This document shows, piece after piece, positions 9,268 to 16,950 of a stretch of DNA of 47,255 bases. This DNA comes from Phycicoccus avicenniae (lineage in GTDB: Bacteria > Actinomycetota > Actinomycetes > Actinomycetales > Dermatophilaceae). Position numbers and translations under genes: made by a program. Numbering within the stretch: the first letter of the stretch is position 1; each line of letters starts with the position of its first letter. Location of the stretch: the NCBI RefSeq assembly GCF_018139485.1, contig NZ_JAGSNF010000018.1, positions 1 through 47,255 on the forward strand, read 5' to 3'. Below the pieces are notes generated by a model. The model was not told the origin of the DNA. It worked only from the letters and a program-made list of their open reading frames with translations, and ran no database searches.

Positions 9268-10136
9268 GAACCGCCACGCCCACGAGGCCCGCCACGCCGG
9301 ACCGGGCGGTGCGGCGGCGCCGTCGCGACCGCTGGATGCCGGTGCGCCTCCTCGGCGCCGTGCTCGTCTCGCTCGCGCTGCTCTTCCCGCTGTACTGGAT
9401 GGTCGTCGTCGCCTTCTCCAGCCGGTCCGAGCTGTTCAGCGGTGAGACCCGCCTGTGGCCGCGGGCGGTGACCCTGGAGAACTTCGAGCGGGTCTTCGAC
9501 GCGTTCCCCGTCGTGACGTGGGTCGGCAACTCAGTCGCGATCGCGCTCGTCGTGTCGCTGCTGTCGGTGACGGTGAGCATGCTCGCCGGCTACGCGTTCG
9601 CCCACCTGCGCTTCCGCGGGTCGACCGCGCTCTTCCTCCTGTGCGTCGCGACCCTCATGATCCCGCTCCAGGTCATCATGGTGCCGCTGTTCCGGCTCGT
9701 GACGTCGATGGGGCTCTTCGGCAGCTACTGGGCGGTCATCCTGCCCACGGCCGCGACGGGGTTCGGCGCCTTCCTCGCCCGCCAGTTCGTCATCGGCATC
9801 CCCCGCGACCTCATCGAGGCCGCCCGCCTCGACGGGGCCGGACACGTGCGGATCTTCCTGCGGATCGTGCTGCCGCTCAGCCGGCCGCTCCTCGCGGTGC
9901 TGTTCTTCATGAGCCTGCTCCAGTCGTGGAACGACTTCGCCTGGCCGCTCGTGGCGCTGCAGGACAACACGCTGTACACCCTGCCGATCGGGCTGCTCTA
10001 CCTCCAGGGCCAGCTCGGCTCGGACTACGGCGGCACGATGGCCTTCGCGCTCCTCAGCGTGCTGCCGATGGTCGTGCTGTTCCTCGTCTTCCAGCGGTAC
10101 TTCGTGCAGGGGTTCGCCCGCACCGGTATCCGCTGA
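9264..10136 (+). CDS. Sugar ABC transporter permease (MalG/UgpE-like)
   Basis: This 290-residue second permease has six predicted transmembrane helices. PLYWMVVVAFSS begins the first periplasmic loop. The EAA loop EAARLDGAGHVRIFLRIVLP lies near residue 190, and LLQSWNDFAWPLV is a family signature. Paired with the preceding gene it forms the membrane channel of a CUT1 importer. The ATG is fixed by a 4-nt ATGA overlap with the preceding gene. This is the last gene of the transport operon; 48 bp separate it from the phosphotransferase gene, which may be co-transcribed. Confidence 0.93.
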   Translation: MRTATPTRPATPDRAVRRRRRDRWMPVRLLGAVLVSLALLFPLYWMVVVAFSSRSELFSGETRLWPRAVTLENFERVFDAFPVVTWVGNSVAIALVVSLLSVTVSMLAGYAFAHLRFRGSTALFLLCVATLMIPLQVIMVPLFRLVTSMGLFGSYWAVILPTAATGFGAFLARQFVIGIPRDLIEAARLDGAGHVRIFLRIVLPLSRPLLAVLFFMSLLQSWNDFAWPLVALQDNTLYTLPIGLLYLQGQLGSDYGGTMAFALLSVLPMVVLFLVFQRYFVQGFARTGIR

Positions 10137-10184
10137 CCCGATGTCCCGGTGCGGCGGCTCGGCCCGCCTGGCACGGTGGGGCTC

Positions 10185-11219
10185 GTGTCCACGGCATCTG
10201 GCGTCCCCGAGGTCGACTACCTCGCGACGAGCGTGCGACCCCGCTTCGAGAGCCTGCCGAGCCCGGTCCGGGAGTCCGTCGCTCGGATCGCCGGCTCTCC
10301 GGTGCGACGCGCCGCTCCCCCGGCGTCGTCCGGGTTCGGCGGGGCGTATGCCGGCCTTCTCGACCTCGAGGACGGTGGCCGGGTCTTCGCGAAGGCGGCG
10401 CCGCCGACGATGCCCTTCGTCCTCGACGCGACCCGGCGCGAGGCGCAGCTGCTGCCCCTGCTCACGGGGCTCGACTGCGCGACGCGCCTCGTCGGCTTCG
10501 AGGTCGTGCACGGGGCCGCGGGGCCCGGCCCGTGGCACGTCCTCGTGCTCGAGGCCGTGGACGGTGTGCAGCCCGGCCGACCGTGGACCGCGGCCGACGC
10601 CGACGCCGCCCACGGCGTCTGTCTCGAGGTCGCCCGGGCGACGCTCTCGGCCGCGCCGAAGGCCGGGCTCGCACACCTCTCGGACCTGCTCGCCGGCGAC
10701 CCGACGCCCGTGGCCACCGTCGACTCCCTCGTCGTCGGTGACCGCCACTGGCCCCTGGGTCACGGCGTTCCGGACGCGACGGCCGCAGCGGACCTCGCGC
10801 GCCTCGCCCGGGGAATCGCGGACGCGGTGCGCGGTGACGCCCTCCTCCACTGCGACCTGCGCCCGGACAACCTCGTGCGGGAACCGGACGGCCGGATCCG
10901 GGCCGTGGACTGGAACCACCTGTGCCTCGGGGCGCCGTGGGTCGACCTCGTCACGCTGTGGCCTCTCATGCACCACCAGGGCGTCGACGTCCGGCGGTTC
11001 GCGACCTCACCCCTCCTCGACGGCGTGCCGCACGACGCGGTCGACACCCTGCTCGCGTGGTTCGTCGGCTTCATGCTCGCCGACCTCGACGAGCCGCCTC
11101 CGTTCGGCTGCACGCCGGCATTGCGGTCCCACGCGCTCTTCTTCTCCGACACCGCGCTCCGCCTGCTCGCCCACCGCCGCGGGTGGACGCTCGGCGGGGG
11201 TGCACCGCCACGCCGGTGA
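10185..11219 (+). CDS. Aminoglycoside-phosphotransferase-like kinase (APH fold)
   Basis: This 344-residue protein has the APH/choline-kinase fold. The catalytic loop HCDLRPDNLV (near residue 223) holds the Asp base and the metal-binding Asn, and IRAVDWNHLCLGAPWVDL supplies the second metal-binding Asp. FAKAAPP near residue 68 would hold the ATP-contacting Lys. It should phosphorylate a hydroxyl group on a small molecule. Close resemblance to a resistance enzyme is not evident, so an antibiotic substrate should not be assumed. It lies 48 bp behind a sugar permease on the same strand, so a sugar or aminosugar substrate is possible. The GTG at 10185 is the most plausible start. Confidence 0.8.
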   Translation: MSTASGVPEVDYLATSVRPRFESLPSPVRESVARIAGSPVRRAAPPASSGFGGAYAGLLDLEDGGRVFAKAAPPTMPFVLDATRREAQLLPLLTGLDCATRLVGFEVVHGAAGPGPWHVLVLEAVDGVQPGRPWTAADADAAHGVCLEVARATLSAAPKAGLAHLSDLLAGDPTPVATVDSLVVGDRHWPLGHGVPDATAAADLARLARGIADAVRGDALLHCDLRPDNLVREPDGRIRAVDWNHLCLGAPWVDLVTLWPLMHHQGVDVRRFATSPLLDGVPHDAVDTLLAWFVGFMLADLDEPPPFGCTPALRSHALFFSDTALRLLAHRRGWTLGGGAPPRR

Positions 11220-11302
11220 CACCCGGTCGAGTGACCCGCGCTCGGGGCCTCGCGCGGGACCACCTCCACCCCGGACTCCGGCGGCGAGCGGCCGGGGCTC
11301 AG

Positions 11303-11308
11303 TAGGGT
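11303..11308 (+). promoter_or_regulatory. Putative -10 element (TAGGGT) of a leaderless transcript
   Basis: TAGGGT lies 6 nt before the ATG at 11315. No -35 match is seen. Confidence 0.5.
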
Positions 11309-11314
11309 CGGGGG

Positions 11315-11860
11315 ATGAACTGGCAGCGCGCCCTCCGTCCGCTCGTGCGCACCGCGGTCCGTGAGGCGATGAAGGCGGCGCGGACCTCCACCGACCGCTC
11401 GCGACCCCGCCGACCCGGGCCGTCCCCGCAGGCCCCCGCGCCGACGACCGGCGACGCCTACCCCGGCGACTTCACGGGACCACTGGACCCGGTGTACGCC
11501 CCCGAGCCGGACGGCGAGCCCGACCCCGGGGAGATCGTGTGGACGTGGGTGCCGTACGAGGAGGACCACGGCCGGGGCAAGGACCGTCCTGTCCTGCTCG
11601 TAGGCCACGACGGCCCGTGGCTGCTCGCGCTGCAGCTGACGAGCAAGGACCACGACCGCGACGAGGAGCAGGAGCGCCGCGCCGGCCGCCGGTGGGTCGA
11701 CATCGGGAGCGGGCCCTGGGACTCCCGCGGCCGGCCGAGCGAGGTGCGGGTCAACCGGGTCGTGCGGGTGGCCCCTGCTGCGGTGCGGCGCGAGGGCGCC
11801 GTCCTGGACCGGGCCCGCTTCGAGGAGGTCGCCGCGGCGGTGCGGGCTGCCACCGGCTGA
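11315..11860 (+). CDS. PemK/MazF-like family protein without adjacent antitoxin
   Basis: This is a 181-residue protein. Residues 1-65 are basic and Pro-rich, without a signal peptide. From about residue 70 (DPGEIVWTWVPYEEDHGRGKDRPVLLVG) it follows the PemK/MazF beta-barrel pattern: a GEIVW opening and the GKDRPVLLV strand with the conserved Arg-Pro. In MazF-type toxins this fold cleaves mRNA or tRNA. This longer actinobacterial branch is widespread as a single gene, and its activity is unproven. No small antitoxin gene lies on either side: the neighbours are the phosphotransferase and the convergent rpsT. The ATG follows a TAGGGT hexamer by 6 nt, consistent with a leaderless mRNA. Confidence 0.75.
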   Translation: MNWQRALRPLVRTAVREAMKAARTSTDRSRPRRPGPSPQAPAPTTGDAYPGDFTGPLDPVYAPEPDGEPDPGEIVWTWVPYEEDHGRGKDRPVLLVGHDGPWLLALQLTSKDHDRDEEQERRAGRRWVDIGSGPWDSRGRPSEVRVNRVVRVAPAAVRREGAVLDRARFEEVAAAVRAATG

Positions 11861-11872
11861 CCGGCCGACACG

Positions 11873-11912
11873 CGCGAGGGCCCGCCACCGTGGTCGGTGG
11901 CGGGCCCTCGCG
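11873..11912. terminator. Bidirectional terminator between mazF-like gene and rpsT
   Basis: A perfect 17-bp inverted repeat (arm CGCGAGGGCCCGCCACC) encloses a 6-nt loop, centred between two convergent genes. It starts 12 nt after one stop codon and ends 11 nt before the other. Confidence 0.85.
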
Positions 11913-11923
11913 GTGGGCGCGGC

Positions 11924-12184
11924 TCAGAGCCGAGCGGCGCGCTTGGCCATCGCGGACTTCTTGTTCGCGGCCTGGTTCTTGTGGATGACGCCCTTGCTCA
12001 CGGCCTTGTCGAGCGTGACCGACGCGGCGGAGAGCGCCGTGCGGGCCTCCTCGGCGTTGCCGGCGTCCGCGGCCTGGCGGAAGCGCCGGATCGCGGTCTT
12101 GAACTCGGACTTGACGGCGCGGTTGCGCTCCGTCGCGACCCGGTTGGTCTTGATGCGCTTGAGCTGGGACTTGATGTTCGCCAC
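11924..12184 (-). CDS. rpsT: Small ribosomal subunit protein bS20
   Basis: bS20 binds 16S rRNA early in 30S assembly. The 86-residue product is typical in length and highly basic. It begins [21 protein letters not shown] and ends [12 protein letters not shown], closely matching actinobacterial S20. The GTG at 12184 has GAAGG about ten bases upstream. The gene follows holA on the same strand with a 179-bp gap, and a strong shared terminator lies downstream. In many bacteria rpsT is autoregulated; no such element can be pointed to here. Confidence 0.97.
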   Translation of the reverse strand: MANIKSQLKRIKTNRVATERNRAVKSEFKTAIRRFRQAADAGNAEEARTALSAASVTLDKAVSKGVIHKNQAANKKSAMAKRAARL

Positions 12185-12363
12185 TGGTTCGTTGCCTTCG
12201 GTCGATGATCGGGTTGCCGTAGAGGGCGGCAGTCGCGGGTCGGGACCGGGCGTGGGGCACCCGTGGTTGACCTGCGCTGAATGGTGCTCGTGCGCGCGCG
12301 ACCACACGCGCACGCAGTCGACAAAGTACCAGCGGCCGGCGAGGCCACCAAAACGCGCCCCGC

Positions 12364-13365
12364 TCAGGCGTCCCGGCCCCGCTCGTGCTGCCCGGTGATG
12401 ACGAGGAGGACGTGCTCGACCGCGTACACGGGGTCCCGACCCCCGCCCTTGACCTCGGCGTCGGCCGCGGCGATGGCCTGCAGGCTCGTGGCGAGCCCGT
12501 CGGCGCTCCACCCCGACAGGGTGCGGCGCGCCTTGTCGACCTGCCACGGGGCCATCCCGACGTCGCGGGCCACGTCGGCCGAGCGGCCGCGTCCCGCCGA
12601 GCCCACCTTGACGAGCTGGCGCACCTGCTGTGCGAGGACGGCGACGATCGGCACCGGGTCGACGCCGACCCCGATGGCGTGCCGCAGCAGTCGGAGCGCC
12701 TCGGCCGCGTCGCCGGCCATCGCGGCGTCGGCGACGCGGAAGCCCGTCGCCTCGACCTTGCCCCCGTGGTACGTGAGGACGACCTTCTCGTCGATGACGC
12801 CGGTCGTGTCCTCGACGAGCTGGCGACAGGCCGCGGCCAGCTCACGGACGTCCTTGCCGACCGCCTCGACGAGCGCGTGGACCGCCTCGCCGGTCGCCTT
12901 GCGCCGGGCCCGGCGGAACTCCGCCGTCGCGAACTCGGTCTTGTCCCGGTCGGTCTTGATGGCGGGGGCGTCGAGCACCCGGGCCCTCGCCCCGCGCAGC
13001 CCGTCGAGGACCTTCTTCCCGCGCTGCCCGCTCTTGTGCAGCACCACGAGGGTGAGGTCCGGCTCGGGGCCCCCGGCGAGCAGGTTCAGCAGGTCGGTCT
13101 GGAGGTCGTCGGGCGCCTCGTCGAGGTCGTGGACGACGATGCACTTGGCGCCGCCGAACAGGGAGGGACTGGCGTGCAGGCCGAGCTGTCCGGCCTCGTA
13201 GGCCCCCGCGTGGAGGGTGATGACCTCGAGGTCCGGGTGCGCGACCCGGAGGTCGTCCAGGGTCGCGGCGAGCGCCCGCTCGGCGAGCACCCCCTCCGGC
13301 CCGCTGACGAGGACGTACGGCGGGACCCCGCTGGCGACGGCGACGACCTCGGTCATGGCGGCCAT
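12364..13365 (-). CDS. holA: DNA polymerase III subunit delta
   Basis: The delta subunit opens the sliding clamp within the clamp-loader complex. This 333-residue protein has the expected length and layout: N-terminal AAA+-like domain ([17 protein letters not shown]), the clamp-binding region [21 protein letters not shown] and the C-terminal collar domain ([29 protein letters not shown]). The ATG at 13365 was chosen because GGAGGT lies 6 nt upstream; a second ATG at 13356 is possible. The holA-rpsT order is the usual actinobacterial arrangement. The upstream MFS gene is 56 bp away on the same strand, where comEC is often found. Confidence 0.93.
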   Translation of the reverse strand: MAAMTEVVAVASGVPPYVLVSGPEGVLAERALAATLDDLRVAHPDLEVITLHAGAYEAGQLGLHASPSLFGGAKCIVVHDLDEAPDDLQTDLLNLLAGGPEPDLTLVVLHKSGQRGKKVLDGLRGARARVLDAPAIKTDRDKTEFATAEFRRARRKATGEAVHALVEAVGKDVRELAAACRQLVEDTTGVIDEKVVLTYHGGKVEATGFRVADAAMAGDAAEALRLLRHAIGVGVDPVPIVAVLAQQVRQLVKVGSAGRGRSADVARDVGMAPWQVDKARRTLSGWSADGLATSLQAIAAADAEVKGGGRDPVYAVEHVLLVITGQHERGRDA

Positions 13366-13421
13366 CGTGCCACCTCCGGCCGACAGCACGCCCCGCTCCC
13401 CCGGCCGGGCCGACGTCCGGC

Positions 13422-14663
13422 TCAGCGCGTGGTCGCGGCCCGGCCACCGCCCCAGGTGATCGGCTCACGCGGCGGCCGGCGCTCGAGGTCGGTCCGGAAG
13501 CCGCGCCGGGCGAGCAGGACGAGCAGCCCCGCGACCACGAGCAGCCCGCCCGCGACGAGCCACGTGGGACGGAAGCCGACGTCGCCGGCCATCGCCCCGA
13601 GGAGCAGCGGCCCCGCCGCCCCACCGACGAACGCACCCGCCTGGATGACGCCCGACGAGCGTGCGGGGCTGTCCCGGCCGATCCGGGCGACCGCGTAGAG
13701 GAGCAGCCCCGGCCAGCCCCAGCCGATCGCGAAGGCGAGGAACCCGAAGACGAGCAGCGACCACGGCGTCCCGAGCGCCACGGCCGCCATGCACACCGAC
13801 CCGGCGAGCATCTGGGCGGCCACGACCGGCAGGTTGGCCCCCTGCCGGCGGTCCGCCCGCCACCCGGACACCACCCGCACGGTGATCGACCCGGCGGAGC
13901 CGACCGCCATGAGCAGGCCCATCGCCGTCGCGGTCAGCCCGGACTCGTAGCCCCACGAGGCGAGGAAGGCCCCGAGGAAGTTCGCGGCCGCGCTCGCACA
14001 CGTGATCGCGAGCCCGCAGAGCAGGAGCGGACGCCACGGAGGCTCGTCGGGGCTCGTCGCGCGGGCCGGACGGGCCGCGCCCTCGAGCGGGGGTCGGACG
14101 ACCGCGGAGAGCGCCACCGCCGCCCCGACGAGCGCGCTCGCGACGAAGGTGCTGCGCCAGCCGAACCAGCTGCCGAGGGTGGGTACGGCGAGGCCGCCGG
14201 CCATGATCGCGACCTGGACGGCGGACTGCTTGACGCCGAAGCCGAGCCCGCGGCGTCCGGGCGGCAGGGCGCGGGCCATCGAGGCGTTCGCGGCGGTCTG
14301 GCAGGCGGCGTTGCCCAGCCCGAGCCCGACCATGCACAGCACGAGCGAGAGCGGCCCGGAGACGAGGGTCGCCATGACGAGGCCGCCCGCGAGGAGGATC
14401 GACCCCGCGAGGGTGATCCCCACCCGACGCCCGGCGCGGTCCAGGAGCACCCCGGCGAGGACCGACCCGGTGGCGGCCGCCGCGAAGAACGCGCTGACCG
14501 CGGCCCCGAGTTGGCCGAGGCCGATGCCGAGGTCGTCACGGACCCACACCGCCTGGGCGCCGAGGAGGAAGGGCGGCAGCGCCCCGAGGGCGGTGAGCCC
14601 GGAGGCCGCGCCCATGAGCCGGAGGCTGCGCCCGCCAAGGACGGGGAGGGCGGGGACTCGCAC
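13422..14663 (-). CDS. MFS transporter
   Basis: This 413-residue protein has about twelve transmembrane segments. The loop after segment 2 holds LLDRAGRRVGITLAGS, matching the MFS motif A (GxLaDRxGRR). GWGWPGLLLYAVARIGRDSPARSSGVIQAG in the second half is typical of the NNP/cyanate-type or uncharacterised MFS branch. Substrate and direction are unknown. The GTG at 14663 starts 9 nt after the TAG stop of the DASS transporter gene, and that stop forms part of a TAGCCT hexamer spaced 6 nt from the GTG. No Shine-Dalgarno is visible, so either coupling or a leaderless internal promoter would explain translation. Confidence 0.85.
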   Translation of the reverse strand: MRVPALPVLGGRSLRLMGAASGLTALGALPPFLLGAQAVWVRDDLGIGLGQLGAAVSAFFAAAATGSVLAGVLLDRAGRRVGITLAGSILLAGGLVMATLVSGPLSLVLCMVGLGLGNAACQTAANASMARALPPGRRGLGFGVKQSAVQVAIMAGGLAVPTLGSWFGWRSTFVASALVGAAVALSAVVRPPLEGAARPARATSPDEPPWRPLLLCGLAITCASAAANFLGAFLASWGYESGLTATAMGLLMAVGSAGSITVRVVSGWRADRRQGANLPVVAAQMLAGSVCMAAVALGTPWSLLVFGFLAFAIGWGWPGLLLYAVARIGRDSPARSSGVIQAGAFVGGAAGPLLLGAMAGDVGFRPTWLVAGGLLVVAGLLVLLARRGFRTDLERRPPREPITWGGGRAATTR

Positions 14664-14669
14664 CGGCCC

Positions 14670-14675
14670 AGGCTA
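14670..14675 (-). promoter_or_regulatory. Putative -10 (TAGCCT) overlapping the upstream stop codon
   Basis: The hexamer begins with the TAG stop of the DASS gene and ends 6 nt before the GTG of the MFS gene, so one TAG may serve both roles. Confidence 0.4.
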
Positions 14676-16274
14676 GATGACCAGCCCCAGCGCGACCGGC
14701 CCGAGGACCACCGTGAAGAGGGTTATGAGCAGCACGCCGACGACGTTGAGCAGCGCACCGCCGCGCGCCATCTCGCTGATCTTCACGGCCCCGGAGCCGA
14801 AGACGATGGCGTTCGGCGGGGTGCCGACCGGCAGCATGAAGGCACAGGTGGCCGCCAGCGCCGCCGGGATGAGGAGGGTGATCGGGTCGACGCCGATGCC
14901 GACGGCCACGCCTCCGAGGACGGGGATGAAGGTCGCTGCGGTCGCGGTGTTCGACGTGACCTCGGTCAGGAGGAGGACGAGCGCGACGACGGCGAGGAGG
15001 ATGAGCACGATCGGCAGCGCCCCGAGGCCGCTGACCTGCGCACCGAACCACTCGTCGAGGCCCGTCTCGGCGACGGCACCGGCGAGGCTCAGGCCACCGC
15101 CGAAGAGCAGGAGGACACCCCACGGGAGGCCCTTCTCGGCGTCCTGCCACTCGAGGGTCATCCGGTGGTCCTTGTCGGCGGGGATGAGGAACATGACGAG
15201 ACCGGCGGCGATGGCGATGACCGTGTCGTCGAGCTCGCCGAGCCACGGCATCGCGTCACCGACCGGGCCGATGTTCGACAGGAGGCCGGGCACGATCCAC
15301 AGGAACGCCGCGCCGAGGAAGACCATGAGGACGACCCGCTCCCCCCGGCTCACGGGCCCGAGGCCACGGATCTCCTCCTCGATGAGCTCGTCACCGCCGG
15401 GGATGGAGTCCAGGTCGAAACGGAACATCACCCGGGTGATGAGGACCCAGGCGATGCCGACGAAGACGACGACGATCGGGACCCCGAGCATCATCCACTG
15501 CGCGAAGCCGATCTCCTGGTCGAGCTCGCTGCTCACGTAGCCCGCGACGATGGCGTTCGGCGGGCTGCCGAGAAGGGTGCCGAGGCCCCCGATGGACGCC
15601 GACCACGCGACGGCGAGCAGCAGGGCGACGCCGAAGAGCCGGATGCCCTTGTCACTGACGATGTCGCTGATCGTCTCGTCGCCCTCGAGGCGCTCGCTGA
15701 GGCCCTCGTGCTCCCGGTCGCCGGTCTTGTCGCTGTTCTCGATGACGAGGGTGAGGACCGACAGGGCGATCGGCAGCATCATGAGCGTCGTCGCGGTGTT
15801 CGAGACCCACATCGACAGGAACGCCGTGGCGATCATCATGCCGAGGACGATCCGTCGCGGCTGGGTCCCGACGCGGCGCAGGGTGAGCAGCGCGATGCGG
15901 CGGTGGAGGTTCCACTTCTGCATGGCGATGGCGATGAGGAAGCCACCGAGGAAGAGGAAGACGATGGGGTCGGCGTACGGCGCGGTCGCCGCGTCGACGT
16001 CGAGCTCGGTGAGCCACGGCAGGGCCACGATGGGGATGAGCGCGGTCGCCGAGAGCGGGATCGCCTCGGACATCCACCACACCGCCATGAGCACGGCGAC
16101 GGCGGCGACGACGCGCCCGTCCTGGGAGAGCTCGGCACCGCCGAGGGCGAGATAGACGACCCCCGCGAGGACGACGCCGAGCAGGCGCAGCCCCCAGACG
16201 GTCCTGGCCGGACGACCGGTGGGGGCGTCCTCCGTCCCGGACTCGGTCCGGGTGTTGCGAGCGGCGTTGCTCAT
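14673..16274 (-). CDS. DASS-family sodium/anion symporter (SLC13-like)
   Basis: This 533-residue membrane protein has 11-13 hydrophobic segments. It belongs to the divalent anion:sodium symporters, which import dicarboxylates, citrate, sulfate or phosphate. Both conserved substrate/sodium clamshell motifs are present: SNTATTLMMLPIALSV in the first repeat and SNTATAATFIPVL in the second, with GSPPNAI and GTPPNAIVFGSG as the paired hairpin loops. A hydrophilic insert rich in Glu/Asp (SDKTGDREHEGLSERLEGDE) lies between the halves. The ATG at 16274 has GGAAGG six bases upstream. The stop is TAG, unusual among these genes, and leads directly into the MFS gene. The exact anion is not determinable. 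Confidence 0.9.
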   Translation of the reverse strand: MSNAARNTRTESGTEDAPTGRPARTVWGLRLLGVVLAGVVYLALGGAELSQDGRVVAAVAVLMAVWWMSEAIPLSATALIPIVALPWLTELDVDAATAPYADPIVFLFLGGFLIAIAMQKWNLHRRIALLTLRRVGTQPRRIVLGMMIATAFLSMWVSNTATTLMMLPIALSVLTLVIENSDKTGDREHEGLSERLEGDETISDIVSDKGIRLFGVALLLAVAWSASIGGLGTLLGSPPNAIVAGYVSSELDQEIGFAQWMMLGVPIVVVFVGIAWVLITRVMFRFDLDSIPGGDELIEEEIRGLGPVSRGERVVLMVFLGAAFLWIVPGLLSNIGPVGDAMPWLGELDDTVIAIAAGLVMFLIPADKDHRMTLEWQDAEKGLPWGVLLLFGGGLSLAGAVAETGLDEWFGAQVSGLGALPIVLILLAVVALVLLLTEVTSNTATAATFIPVLGGVAVGIGVDPITLLIPAALAATCAFMLPVGTPPNAIVFGSGAVKISEMARGGALLNVVGVLLITLFTVVLGPVALGLVI

Positions 16275-16373
16275 GGGGGTCCTTCCGCGGGGGAGTCGAC
16301 TGGGCTGGACACTACTGCCGCAGACGGGCCCGTGGCGCGACAGGGACGGGGGGATGCGGTGGCGGGGCTCGCG

Positions 16374-16379
16374 TAGCCT
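16374..16379 (+). promoter_or_regulatory. Putative -10 element (TAGCCT) of a leaderless transcript
   Basis: TAGCCT ends 6 nt before the GTG at 16386. Confidence 0.5.
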
Positions 16380-16385
16380 CCCGGG

Positions 16386-16946
16386 GTGCTCGTGGACCCC
16401 CCGCCGGACCTCTCCCGCCATCGACGGATCGTGCTGTTCGGGGTGACGGGGTCCGGGAAGTCGACGGTCGCCGTTCGGCTCGCCGCGGCCGGTGGGATGC
16501 CCTACGTCGCGGTCGACGACCTCTACTGGCGGCCCGGCTGGGTGCAGCTGGGCAAGCCCGAGCAGGTCGAGGCGGTCCAGCCGCACGCCGAGGGTCCGGC
16601 CTGGGTCATGGACGGGCTGTGGTCGGCGTCCCGCGACGTCGTGCTCCCCCGCGCCGACCTCGTCGTCGCGCTGGACTTCCCGCGACGGGTGAGCCTCGGC
16701 CGGCTCCTCACGCGCACGGTGCGCCGGGTGCGGACCCACGAGGAGGTCTGCGGCGGCAACACCGAGTCGTGGCGCCAGGCCCTCTCGCGGGACTCGATCG
16801 TCGCGTGGCACTGGCGGTCCTTCGAGCGCAAGCACCGCGAGGTCGACCGGCTCGTCTCCGACCCCGACGCCCCGCCGGTCGTCCGGTTCACCGACCCCCG
16901 GGCCCTCGACGCCTGGCTCCGCGCGCTCGAGGACCGGGCCGCCTGA
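16386..16946 (+). CDS. Small P-loop kinase (adenylate-kinase / FlaR-like topology-modulation type)
   Basis: This 186-residue cytosolic protein has a clear Walker A motif, FGVTGSGKST (near residue 18). The following acidic aromatic stretch VDDLYWRPGW resembles the substrate-binding region of AAA_17/AAA_18 kinases often called topology modulation proteins or adenylate-kinase-related proteins. LVVALDFPRRVSLGRLLTRTVRRVR carries the Walker B strand and Arg-rich lid. The phosphate acceptor is unknown. The GTG start follows a TAGCCT hexamer by 6 nt. The gene converges on the helicase gene with only 4 bp between stops. Confidence 0.75.
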   Translation: MLVDPPPDLSRHRRIVLFGVTGSGKSTVAVRLAAAGGMPYVAVDDLYWRPGWVQLGKPEQVEAVQPHAEGPAWVMDGLWSASRDVVLPRADLVVALDFPRRVSLGRLLTRTVRRVRTHEEVCGGNTESWRQALSRDSIVAWHWRSFERKHREVDRLVSDPDAPPVVRFTDPRALDAWLRALEDRAA

Positions 16947-16950
16947 CCGC

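Noticed and set aside
10185-11219. Aminoglycoside resistance gene
   Set aside because: Only the general APH kinase motifs are visible; nothing ties it to a known resistance enzyme.
11220-11314. Antitoxin gene upstream of the PemK-like gene
   Set aside because: The 95-bp gap has no ribosome-binding site or open frame of useful length.
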